A DNA stretch of 64,000 bases from Papaver somniferum (taxonomy: Eukaryota; Streptophyta; Magnoliopsida; Ranunculales; Papaveraceae): assembly GCF_003573695.1 (NCBI RefSeq), contig NC_039362.1, forward strand, positions 112,943,120-113,007,119. Direction: 5' to 3'. Every line of letters starts with the position of its first letter. Positions within the stretch are counted from its first letter, which is position 1. The notes beneath the pieces were generated by a model. The model saw nothing but the letters and a program-made list of their open reading frames with translations. It had not been told where the DNA came from and searched no databases. The position numbers and the translations under genes are program-made. Below are positions 12,001 to 23,063 of the stretch, piece after piece.

Positions 12001-13355
12001 AAACATTTCTGTATAACACATTGGCATCTAGCTGCCGCAGGGATGGACACATAGTTTTGACTGTTGCTTCGTCTGGCATTGCTTCACTTCTGCTGGTAGG
12101 AGGTCGTACAGCGCACTCTACGTTCAGGATTCCCTTTGAAATAGCTGAGAACAGCGTTTGTGGAGTTGACAAACAAGATCCACAGTCTAAAATGCTGAAA
12201 CAAGTAAAACTGATTATATGGGATGAAGTACCCATGCAACACATATTCTGTGTTGAAGCAGTTGATCGTACGCTACGAGATATTGGTAATAAGGAAAAAC
12301 CATTCGGTGGAATTACCGTTGTTTTAGGAGGAGACTTTAGGCAGACGTTGCCTGTTATAGCCGGTGGATGTCGCGAAGCAGTAGTTGGAGCATGTCTGAG
12401 GAGATCGCTTCTTTGGGATGACGTCACTGTATTTTCGCTGCACCAAAATATGAGGTTGGATGCACTTGAACCAGACAGTGTATCATTTGCAAAGTTCTTG
12501 GTAGAGGTATGAATACCACTTTGTTTTTCACATCCTTTGGTTCTTTTTATCTTTGATCATGGCTCTGATTTGTACCTGTATCTGTTGGATATAAATGACA
12601 GGTTGGTGATAATCTCAAAACAACTGTTGATCTTCCAAACACAATAAATAGATGCGAGAACATGGCTGGACTTATAACCAGTCTTTACCCCTGGCTTGGA
12701 ACAAAAGAAAGGGTATCTACAGAACGTTTTACCGAGCGGATTTTGCTGTCAGCCCGTAATGATGAAGATTAATGCAGAAGCAATGAAAAGATTAGACGGT
12801 GATATGTACACGTACCTTGCTGCAGACAAGTTAAATGCAGATGATGCTGGCAATATTCCACACCTTTCCAGCGAATACCTGCAGAATTTAAATCCACCTG
12901 GAATGCCTCAGTTCAAGTTAGATATAAAGGTTGGATGCCCCATCATGATGTTGAGAAATATTGCACCAACAGAAGGCCTTTGCAACGGCACAAGAATGTT
13001 GGTCACTAGATGTGGACAACATGTAATTGAAGCCAAGATTTTAACTGGCAAAAAGACTGGAGAAATTGTATTTATCCCGAGGATAAATTTCAAACCGACT
13101 GCGTCAGAGATGAATATTAACCTGACGAGACGTCAGTTTCCTGTCCGTCCAGCTTATGCTATGACGATCAACAAGTCACAGGGGCAGTCAGTAAAATACG
13201 TTGGAATCGATCTAAGCACTCATGTGTTTAGCCACGATCAACTTTACGTAGCATTGTCTAGATGCACTGCCGCAAAAAGAATAACCGTTCTACTACCTAA
13301 TGAAACCAAGGACCTTTCAACTACAAACATTGTCTACCCCGAGGTTTTATTGTAG
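9045..13355 (+). pseudogene. Helitron Rep-Pif1 helicase transposase, disrupted
   Basis: It encodes the replication initiator/helicase that drives rolling-circle transposition. The Rep part has the HUH motif LPHMHAL (His codons 10545 and 10551) and tyrosines in [11 protein letters not shown] (10944, 10956). The helicase part has Walker A GSAGSGKT (11982-12005), Walker B IIWDE (Asp 12222), [10 protein letters not shown], and a C-terminal INKSQGQ...YVALSR. One intron is likely at 12507-12601 (GAG|GTATGA, ACAG|GTTGG, phase 0). Three lesions are visible. The A-run at 9142-9146 shifts the frame before DDLRLPVRHYLG. An in-frame TAG at 10092-10094 replaces the Gln expected in LFQQYLVD. One base is missing near 12767-12771 (GATTAAT read as GAT-TAA). 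Otherwise the domains are complete. Confidence 0.92.
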
Positions 13356-13780
13356 AGCTATATTGAATTCACATATGAACTTTGACCTGATTTCGGGATG
13401 GATCATTCTTTTTTTTCACTTTTTATGCACGCCGACAACTATTTGTACTTAAGCTGATTTAAAATATAATACAAATTCCTACATTTAATAGCCATTATGA
13501 TAAAATATAATCTGATGTTTCAGCACCCTATCCATTTTTTATGATACCAAAATCTTACAACCAAAATCCAACCCATGAATCTAACATGGGACACATATTT
13601 CATTGCCTTTTTACGAAGCCTCTTATCTTAAGGCTAAAATTAAGCAGATGAAATTCATATTAGGAAATACAGTAAGATTATTTATGTATTTTGAATATGG
13701 GTATTAATATGATTCTCTATTTAGCTTTAATGTATGAGATCTGTATTAAATAAGACCATCACATAGACACGGATTTCCAT
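13356..13780. other. Helitron 3' flank without genes
   Basis: AT-rich, no coding signal. It contains the imperfect palindromes considered as a Helitron 3' end. No definite feature. Confidence 0.3.
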
Positions 13781-13789
13781 AATTCACAA

Positions 13790-16260
13790 TTTAGATAGCA
13801 GTCATACCCAAACATATCCAATGCACTGCTATACTCAGTGTAGAAATCATTACTTTTGATTTAGTATCATATGTCCTACCAGCTTGGTTTTCCTGCATCG
13901 TTGCCAAGAATGTCAGCAAGTTAGAGGCAGTCGTCAAAACTCCACAAAAAAGTAAAGCACTGCTAAAAATTACAGCACCGTGTGTCATTAAGCCAGTAAA
14001 TGTGATTTATGCAAACGGTCAAAATACTAATTAAATAGTTAACTTAGACCACAAAACACGAAGTGAATTAAAAAGTTATCTTAAACCACAACAGAATTTA
14101 CGACCTTTCCAAAGTGAATTAATAACTCCTATTGCGAAGTGACTGTTAATACTTTTGTGTAGTGCTTTTAAGAAGTCTACAGGGAGTAGTGTGTTATTTG
14201 ATCAAGTGTTTCAATCATTTTTAGAGAATTAGATTGCTAAAGAGAAGCTTTCGCAGGTCTTTACATGAATCAACCAAAGAAGAACATTACATTGTTTTAA
14301 AAAATAAATAAGTAAACCGCAAATAAATATGAACTAAAGGGTATTTTATTTCCAATTTCAAAGGTTGTGATGATAAAAGCAAATTCTGGCAGGGTGTGAA
14401 GCGATACAGTAGTTGAGGTTCTAACCCACAAAGTAATAGACTGTCAACAGTACAGTTTTAAAAAGATAGTGAATCAGCAATGAAACAAAGATAGCGTCTC
14501 CAATCAGCTCCAAGAAAAAGAAGAATAGTGGATTAATCATACAGGTACACAGTTATACATTCAATTGCATCGAAGGTTCTTACATCATGAGTAAATCCCT
14601 TTTCTTCTTTGTGCCTGATAACGAAATCTTATATTCTTTCCCTTGAGGAACAATAACAAAATAAATCTTATGGTTTTACAAGAAAGAATATTAGTCACAC
14701 ATGTAGAAGCAATTGATGTTCACATGGGTGTGGTGGGATTAAAAGAATACATTTTTCATGTTTATGTGATTTATGTTTACAGTTCACTCACAGACAAACT
14801 TGCATTTTCAAAGCTATATCATTTCCAGTATCCTCTATTGTTCCTCGATGATCTTATAAACCATTAATCTATTCTCGGTCTTATAAATTATCTCTTGGAT
14901 TATAAAGCCCCTCTTGGTTAACTAATTGTCATCTCCTTTAATTATCTTCGTTAACGTGCATATTCAAATTCATATTGAACGATGCATCATTCAATTTCAA
15001 AAGTCTTACCATCAGTCCAAATAATGACCATGGCAATGATTTGGAGCTAGCATGCATCATAATATAGGCAATAATAGAAATAGAGATTGAGTAAGAAATT
15101 ATCACTGATGAACTCGAACAGCAAAACCGAACACCTACTAAGTCTGACTTGAGCAGATTTTTCACAGTTGTATGGACCTGCATCTCTATCACATGTTTAA
15201 GAACCCACTCCCAAATCCTGCACACACACATACATTAAGATATCAATTTCGTGAACTCATCGAACCAATATATTATCGTAGGATAAAGAAATTCTAACAA
15301 AGTTAAACCTATCAAGGGCATGAACTGAAGCGGACCAGTAAAGTAACCATATGAACAACCCTCTTTAGCTCTCTAATTCAATAAATATAAAGCGTGTCGC
15401 TAGACTCAACAAAAATCCCAAAATGATGTGAAGGGTTAAGAAGAAAATTTGACTGCATGATCAACTACCTATACCATATGCTCCAGCACAATTTTTTTTA
15501 TTTACATGTCTTACAGAATATCTCTGTGGTACTTAATTAAGCATTGAAAATGGGACAGATAGAATTTTCTCAACTTATATAATATAAATCCATTCAAAAT
15601 TTTGAATATCACTGAGTAACAATTATATAAGGGTTTAGTTTGTGCATTATTATTGAACAACAATTGAGTGCAACGATCAATCGAACTGCTCACAAACAAT
15701 TGCTATGTATCCATAAATTTATCAATCATTCAACTGAACAATAAAAACACAAAAGCAACAGAGAAAAGAACCCCGGAGATTTCTGTACCTAATGTTGGTC
15801 TAGATATGAAAATTTAATATCAATTACAACAAACCCATAGATTTTTACAATTGAAAAACTAAACATCCACCACCAGCACCCACCACCACCATCTTATTTA
15901 ACACATCACCACCCACCACCACCATCTTATTTAACACATCACCACCCACCACCACCTAATACCACCCATAACTACCCATAGCTATGATTTGATTCCAAGT
16001 TTAACAATTCAATTGATAGAGTGAAAAAAACCAATCTTCAGATAAAAACCCTCCACCAACACCACCACCACCCACCCACCAATACCCATGATTTGCTTCC
16101 ATTATTTTTACTATTTAACTGATAAAACAACAAACCCAATCTTAAAAAGAACAGTAAAATCAACATACCATTTTGAATCTCCACAGGCTAATCATTTGAA
16201 GTAGTAGTAATTGGTAAATCATCACTATCAACAGCATTCCCATCCACTGTTTTATCAAGA
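13790..16260 (-). CDS. Possible multi-exon membrane-protein gene, unrecognised
   Basis: On the minus strand the best exon is 15010-15217. It has a strong acceptor (TGTGTGTGCAG|GATTTG) and donor (CTGATG|GTAAGA) and encodes about 69 residues with one hydrophobic segment after a TTVKNLLKSDLVGVRF stretch. A second exon-like block ends near 13790 and starts after TTTTTAG at 13963; it encodes two hydrophobic segments around QENQAGRTYDTKSK. A third hydrophobic open stretch lies near 14430-14520. A candidate first exon near 16169-16250 ends in AAAATG|GTATGT. Phases do not join directly, so exons are missing or the gene is decayed. I do not recognise the family. Confidence 0.3.
15877..15955. repeat. 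33-bp tandem repeat with CCACCA tracts
   Basis: Two copies and part of a third of a 33-bp unit composed of CACCACC tracts and ATCTTATTTAACACATC. Further ACC-rich sequence follows near 16050-16080. It lies in a possible intron of the minus-strand gene. Confidence 0.85.
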
Positions 16261-16349
16261 AAATGATTTTGATTTTGATTTTCTGATTGAAGAAAATATT
16301 AGGGTTTCAAAATTTAGGGAAAGGATGTAATAGAAACATTTTGAAGCAT

Positions 16350-18076
16350 TAGAATTGAGTTTGTAATGATAAATCAAGCTCTTCACTGTGTGTATAGACA
16401 TGGTTTCCATTTTTATGGATTATAACCCCTTCGTAAGAAATTGGAATTGAGTTTCATGAAAAATGAAGAAATGGAGAAAGGTGATTAGATAATGTATACT
16501 CCAAATGACATAACTATCCTTGTTCTTATGATTATTGACATAAATGGTCAGGGTGCACAGCGATTTGGAGTGTCCAAATTCAAGTCCACTCAAAATAAGC
16601 AAAATTGAATTAATATGTTCTAACAACAGTTAGGATTAATACAGAATACCGATTTCCTTATTGGGATTTCAATAAAAATTAAATTGAGCTCTCTGTCCGT
16701 GTATGTATACAGATGGTTTGAACTTTTAGGGCTAAAAGTTTCTTAATAAAATTTGGACGGAGAAGAAGAGATGAGAGAGGAAGGAATTCTAAGAATTTGG
16801 GAAATGACGGAGATATCCATGATTTTGGCTACCAAACATTTAGGAGTAAATATCCACGTGTTGCTATAATTTGTATTCCTTTTTGTAAAACGGATCTTTT
16901 TGAATTATTTCTTTCTATTCAAAATTCAAATCCATCTGTGTATAAATTTGGTTCCTTACACGCGTGTTTAGAGTGTACCAGTACCAATGTCCGCAAAGGT
17001 TCTTCAGTTACGCTAAAATTTGGAGAAAAGTATTAAGCTCAGGTACAAGGTCATTTTCAGTGTTTAGTTTTAATTCATGCTTCTTTTTAAACTTGATTCG
17101 TTAAATCATACAACAAAAAATAGTCGAACAGGTTGAGTCTCGGCTGTAGGAGGGAGAAAAAGAATCTATGGTACGACACAACAACAACAAAAAACTACAG
17201 ACGGCTCCCTTATTTTCTTAGCAAAAAATTTATAAATTCCAATATAAAATAAAATGAGTTGAAACGGCATATCTAAGGAGAACAATATCGATATGAAATC
17301 ATTTCTTCACGGTATCATCCGAATTGAGTTCTATGAATGATGTCTCATATCAACATGTATTCTGTGAAATACATGCGAACATAATGGGGGTCTAAATAAC
17401 TAAATTGTTTACTTATTTTTAAAAATTATTTGGATACGTTGATTAAGATGTAGTCTATTTTAATGTATGTAAACTGAAGACTATCACGGGAGGTTGAGTC
17501 GGGACCGTAAGGCCCCGGTGATACCTAATTGTATTGATAAAAAATGAAAACTCTTTTTTTTTTTCTTTTTTTTTTGAAGAGGGTCGAAACTTGAAAGTTG
17601 TCTATTTTTAACGGATGGATAAAGCTGTCATGGAAGTCAACACTACTGAGATTGTGATTCAGTCGGCATGATATTTCAACTGTGCATAATAGTTCCATGA
17701 TATTTCAACCATTTAATGGACGAGAGTGGTCCAAATTGGCTGGGGTTCGAATTTAAAGGCTCTCTTTTAAGTACTACATTCACTCATTTGACAAAAGAAT
17801 GTACTCGAGTGTCACATGTAAAGAGATTACAATGTATGAACTATGAACAATGTACTCGAGTGGTTGCTGTCATGATTGAACTATGAACAAATGGATTGAT
17901 GAATGGATCAGTGAAGTGAGTTAGGAATGGTGGTGTTGATGTTGGTTTCAATGGGTTATGCATTTAAAAGAAAATGGAGCTAAAAGGATACTGCAGTGGC
18001 AAGGTAAAGAAGATAGAAGTGCAAATGGGTTTGGTGTGCGTGTGACGTGCATTTAAAAGAAAATGGAGATGTGAAT
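16350..18076. other. Region without recognisable genes
   Basis: AT-rich sequence with a T-rich tract near 17552-17575 followed by GAGGGTCGAAACTT, a short string also found next to the T-tract near 6362. The longest open frame (16797-17036, plus) has no recognisable domain. No gene is supported. Confidence 0.3.
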
Positions 18077-18141
18077 GGTTTCAAAATAATAGGCAGGTTT
18101 ATTTGCACACAAACTTACCTATTATTTTGAAACGGAGGGAG
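18077..18141. mobile_element. Small mariner/Stowaway-type MITE, left end decayed
   Basis: An inverted repeat of TTTCAAAATAATAGG and its complement around a short loop. The right end reads GAAACGGAGGGAG followed by TA. CTCCCTCCGT termini with TA targets are typical of plant Stowaway-like MITEs. A better preserved relative lies at 57578-57657. Confidence 0.7.
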
Positions 18142-18143
18142 TA

Positions 18144-19974
18144 TGTAACTGCATGGAATCCCATGGTATACCAAATAAAGATGTGGGAATGTTAAAAACA
18201 CCCCTGGTATCTACGGGTCTTTCACAATTATCCTTATGAGTCTTTACAAATACCCACGAAAAAGTAATTTGCATAATCCCATTTGTAACCTTTGTATCTT
18301 ATGCTTCGGCTTCTTCTTTATTTCTCAGTCGAGAAAAACCAATGGAACTCTCCACCATCTCCATCCCTGCCACCACCATCTCCATCTCGTCACTGTATAG
18401 CCTTCCGAATTCCGCCACCATCACCACCACCTCCATCACGGCCATCACCAAGACTGCAACATCTTGTTCAATATCCAAGCATCCTGTATTGGATCTAAAT
18501 CTGTAGAAAATTATCAGATCTGTACCAACTCTTATTCTGGTTGTTCGAATCTGGATTAGAATACAACGAAGTCGTTTTATGAGATGTAAGTAATTTTACT
18601 ACCTAATTTGATAAATTGCTATGATTTTCGATTTGATCGATTGTTTTTTGTTCAATTTATGTATTTTTATTATGAAATTATGCAGTTAAAGCATGTATAC
18701 GATGGTTTTTGATTGAAGGCTCCTCATAGGTGATGATGTTTTATGGGATAATTGTGAAGGTGATTTGTCTGATTTACTTGCCAATTTAGTAAAATTATAT
18801 GGATTATGCTTTGTTGTGGTTGCCGATTTACATTTAGTAAAATTATATGGATTATGTTTTGTTGTGGAAGGTAAATGTTCAATTCATTGTTAAATTGAAG
18901 TACGATCATGGGTTATTCTGTTCAATTATGGTTCTGTTCTGTGTCAATGGGTTTTTACGGTGTTGTGGCGGTCGCAATGGTGTGTGATATTCTGGTTGTG
19001 GGTGTTTGTGTTAGACAGTGGTGGTTGTGGGTGTTTGTGGCGGACAGTGGTTATGGTTGCTTTATGTGGTGGTTTGTGGTTTCAATGGTGTGTGTGATCA
19101 TTTAAAACCATCATTCTGTATTAAATTATGAGATAATTGATTATTCTGTTTATATGAAACATGTTTTTTGTGAAATTATATATCTTTGTCTCTTGTAGAT
19201 TGTACCGAATGCTTTACAAGCTATATTTGGGTGGCTTCTGCGTTGACATTTTTGTGCTTTGCTTCTTGCAGAGGGACTTCAAGTATATAGGAGGTGGAAG
19301 ACGATCTTATGCAAAAGGTGGAAGACGATCTTATTACGGTAAGAAACCATTGAATAACATTTGTTTAGAATTAACGGTGACATATATACACACTCATGTT
19401 AATCTACACAAATATTTGTGTTCTTGAAGTTGATTTAGTATTTAATTTGGCTGATGTCATGGTCAGGTAGCTTAGAAACTTATAACCTAGAAATGAAAAA
19501 AAAAAAAATTGTAGTCTAATTATCGTTCTTGACTCTCTATATGTATGGAGGATTCCCTTGACATCCAGTTCACACAGACCTGGTGGAAATGAATGGTGCA
19601 ACCATTGGGCTGAGTGGACTAATGTCTCTTTATGATGCTCTCTTTTACTCTGGCCGGTGGATGTTATTGTTCTTTTATACATATATATTTCTTGATTTCT
19701 ATAGGTACTGGTAGGAAATTTGTCAGTGGTTGCAGTACGTGACACTCATTTATTTATTTTTTTGTGAGAGCAGTCACCTCATGTACATTTTGATTGATAT
19801 GAAAAAGCATATCCAATTCTTACAAACATCTACTATGGTATATCACTTTTTAATGAGCAGCTTATTAGTTTACCTAGTTTGCCAAGAACATATGTACATG
19901 GTTTCATTATGGCTTGGGATTAATAGCTTAACTTTATCTAATTTGCTCCATTTCGTTCTTGGACTCTAGATTTT
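18144..19974. other. Region without firm genes; CCACCA- and GGTGTT-rich stretches
   Basis: Near 18342-18506 a 54-codon frame rich in Thr, Ser and Ile is formed by CCACCAT repeats. Near 18955-19080 there is a degenerate GTGGTTGTGGGTGTTTGTGG repeat. Several short open frames exist without recognisable products. I see no supported gene. Confidence 0.3.
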
Positions 19975-22590
19975 GGGGACAACTTCAGAAAGTTGCTTCA
20001 CTTTTGGAGGCAACTTGAGCTAGTTGATTCCATATTCGGAGGCAACTTGATCTAGTTGGCTCCATTTTTTTGAGAAGCTTGTTCCTGATTTATTTTTTTT
20101 TCGAGAGAAATTGAGAAAGTTGTCCCCACTTTTCGAGACAACTTGAGTTACTTGGCACATATACCAGTCGAAAGTGTCTTTTGAAATGTCAACTTTTGTA
20201 GCTATTTATTTTGACTATTTTGGTAATCGCGATAAGGTACATATTCAGAGGGTTTCACACTGGATAACTGACTTAGAAATCAGTGGACAAATCACAAAGG
20301 CTTTCATGAATCACCTCATCTATGATCCTGGAGTACTCCTCGAAAGGTTCATTATCACTGCGAAAGAATAAATCAACCTCATTTTCGTGACTAGTATTCT
20401 GTAAGTTCTCAGTGTGAGCTATGATATCTGTTGAGGTTTAAACCCTCTATAAACACCATTAACTGTGAATGTATGTCAAATAAGGTTTAGTTTTTTTTGC
20501 TGAAAACATTAGATTTTTAGTTATCGTCAGTGTATGTACCTACTGAATGTGCTGGATGTGTCATGTTCATGAACCTTGTCCTTTATAAACACCTTTAGAC
20601 TGACAAAAAGATTTTTCCTATGTTAGAGGAACCTTTGGTGTAGTTGTAAAGTAATTGTAACCTTGGCCTATGGATATGTTTTTGGGTCCATTCATGCATG
20701 TGAATTTAGCTTTATATATACCTTAACAGTAGTTGCGACGAATCTGTGGTGTAATGGTAGCATGACTGACTCCATGTCAGAAGATGTGTGTTCGACTCAC
20801 GCCAGGTTCACTGATCATTTGTGTATGTTTATTGTTTCTTTTTCTAGACAACTTGCGCTAGTTACCTTCTATTTGGAAACAACTTGAACAAATTTCCTTC
20901 AGATTTGGAGACAACTTGTGCTAGTTGCCTCCAGATTTAGGACAACTTTGGCTAGTTGCCTCCAGATTTGGAGACAACTTGGGCAAGTGGGTTTCATTTT
21001 TTTAGCAACTTGTTCCTGTATTTTTTTCGTTGGAGACTACTTGAACGAGTTGCCTCCAGATTTAGTTTTTTATCTTGGTTGTTCAGTAGCTGAAATTGAA
21101 TCTAGAATGTAGCGATACATTTATTTGTTATGTAGCTTGCCTTATTTTAATTGGTTCTGGATGTGCTAGTTGATCCCAGAACTTTGTTTATTGTAGTTGG
21201 TTCTGGATGTGCTAGTTGATCCCAGATTTTGGAAATAACCTATGCAAGTTTATCCCAGATTCGGAGACAACTTGTACATGTTGCTTCTGAAATGAGATAA
21301 TACGAGGTTTCTGGGTTCCAAATCTGGGAACAACTTATCCAAGTTGCTTCCGCCACTGGAGACAACTTCTGCTAGTTGCTTCTATTGCTGGAGACAACTT
21401 CTCCTAGTTGCTTCGAGAATGAGATATTACAAGTGCTTGTGTTCCAGATTTTGGGAACAACTCACCAAGTTGTTTCCAATACTGAAGACAACTTATGCTA
21501 GTTGCTTCCATCTTTGAAGAACTTGAACCAAGTTGCTTCCTCTAAAAGAAAACTTGCATGGTTCTGTTTATATTTTTATACGTTTCCTTCTAGATATGCA
21601 CACCTGCAATCATATAACAACACTGACTGTATCTGTAATCATATAACAAATTGTATATGCAGTCATATTTCAGTAATAAATATAAATAATTCATTCTTTC
21701 ATGTTAACAATTAAAGTCTACATCTCAATATTCATTCAACAGTAACATAACTAATACTGAAAAGAGTGTATCCTTTCATGAATAGATCTTTTCCACAGGT
21801 TTACATCGGTGCTACAATTTAGCTTTCAACCAATCACATTCAGATCTGTTTCTTTCTGAAGCCTTTCCACATTCATCTTGATCCTTTTCTTGTTAATTTT
21901 AATTGCCAATTCTTTTTTGGTCATTTGCAGAAGATGGTCGCAGCTCTGATTCGCCCTTCTCCAATGTCTTTATATAAAAACACATGTATGGTTAACAGTG
22001 TTTTGAGTCTGACTGATAATGTGCCTTGAGGATCTTAACTCAGGAATGATCAATTCACCATTTTTGTCTTTATGTCCCGTCTCATTGAGTACTTTGGTCG
22101 AATATTTGTATTATTCAAGAGATTCTGGATGGCCCCTTTCTCAATATGGAATATATTATCCGATCCAAAATACGCCAGTTCTCTGCACCTTTTTAACAAA
22201 TTGCAGATGAAAAAAAACTAATTAGAAACCTGCAAACATTTCGCAAGCAAGTAATAGAAATAACTTACACTAGTTGATCCCAGATTTTGGAAACAACTTA
22301 TGCTAGTTGATCCTAGATTTAGAGACAACTAGTACAAGTTGCTTCTAAGCTGAGAATATCATAGGTTCCCAGGTTCCAGATTTGGGAACAACTTGTCCAA
22401 GTTGCTTCCATTACTGGAGACAACTTATGTCAGTTGCTTCTATATCTGGAGACAACTTAAACAAGTTGCTTCCAGAAATACAAATAGGAACAAATTAGCT
22501 CTAGTTGTATCCATGTATGTGATCAACTAGCTCAAGTGTACGGGATCAACTTTGTACACGTTCAACTCTGCATGTATGGGAGCCAACTTG
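19975..22590. repeat. Clusters of degenerate palindromic hairpin units
   Basis: About 24 units (my count) share the form GAGACAACTTG-N(3-5)-AGTTGCTTCC. Each is nearly self-complementary: CAACTT on the left pairs with AAGTTG on the right, and the flanking GGAG/CTTCC extend the stem. Units are spaced about 30-40 bp and fall into four clusters, roughly 19975-20155, 20845-21065, 21160-21540 and 22260-22590. They are separated by unrelated sequence that includes a tRNA-like gene. The two halves of a unit covary poorly, so the array is old or was never under RNA-level constraint. Confidence 0.8.
20740..20810 (+). tRNA. tRNA-Trp (anticodon CCA), possibly a pseudogene
   Basis: 71 nt fold into a cloverleaf. 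The acceptor GAATCTG pairs with CAGGTTC (one G-U) and the discriminator is A. The D-loop is AATGGTA, the anticodon loop CTCCATG gives CCA, and the T-arm is GTGTG/CACGC with loop TTCGACT. A-box (TGGTGTAATGG) and B-box (GTTCGACTC) sequences are present. A T-rich tract near 20837-20845 could terminate Pol III. Oddities are an A-A mismatch at the first anticodon-stem pair and T at position 37 instead of a purine. It resembles nuclear tRNA-Trp, but these changes suggest reduced function. Confidence 0.72.
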
Positions 22591-23055
22591 GATCATCAAG
22601 GCATGACTACATTTTTCTGAGACAAAGGCAGGTTCTAATTCTCAACACATATAATTTTATTTAGTAATAAACAAGTCTATCACCACTCTATAGAATGTTG
22701 AATAAACACAATCCCTAAACCAAAGCAATTCGTATAATCTTTAACGAACGAAACAAAAACTACACAAAGTTTAACCATTGGAACATAAAACCAATTCTCT
22801 TTATACAAATTAAGGCACCAAAGTTTTCATATAAGAAAGATTCAGTTTGTGCCAACCAAATCGGCAATCAACCAACAAAAAATCACACATAATGTGTTGA
22901 GTTTTTAAACCACACAATATAATATTAATCAAAATTCATATACCAAAGTTTTCAGTTTGTGCCAGCCACATCGACAATCAACAAAGAACCAAACACAATG
23001 TGTTAAATTTTAAACAACACAAAATTTGCATTCTCTAAATTTACTTTAATTAGAT
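22591..23055. other. AT-rich spacer
   Basis: No genes. A short repeated phrase (TTTTCAGTTTGTGCC and similar near 22835 and 22950) suggests a local degenerate duplication. Confidence 0.3.
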
Positions 23056-23063
23056 AACATAAT

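Larger units (their letters stand above)
6940..13355 (+). mobile_element. Helitron with Rep/helicase gene (decayed; termini not found)
   Basis: A rolling-circle transposon identified from its Rep-HUH and Pif1-like helicase coding region (9045-13355), preceded by several small exons. The given limits are those of recognisable content, not termini. I could not fix the 5' TC end or the 3' CTRR end with its hairpin. A hairpin CCATG/CATGG near 13572-13590 and a CTAA near 13632-13635 are only candidates. The element carries an internal 154-bp duplication (7271-7424, 8158-8311). The lesions are few, so it was probably active fairly recently. Confidence 0.75.

Noticed and set aside
13572..13635. Candidate Helitron 3' terminus (CCATG/CATGG hairpin, CTAA nearby)
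   Set aside because: Hairpin-to-CTRR spacing and composition do not fit the usual 16-20 bp GC-rich hairpin about 10 nt before CTRR, so the end is left open.
18342..18506. 54-residue ORF rich in Thr, Ser and Ile
   Set aside because: Generated by CCACCAT repeats; no domain, no flanking support.
19404..19745. 113-residue minus-strand frame
   Set aside because: Contains a phenylalanine run from an A-tract and no recognisable domain; likely chance.
19975..22590. Hairpin array as a CRISPR-like array
   Set aside because: Plant nuclear context, units degenerate and unevenly spaced, no cas genes.
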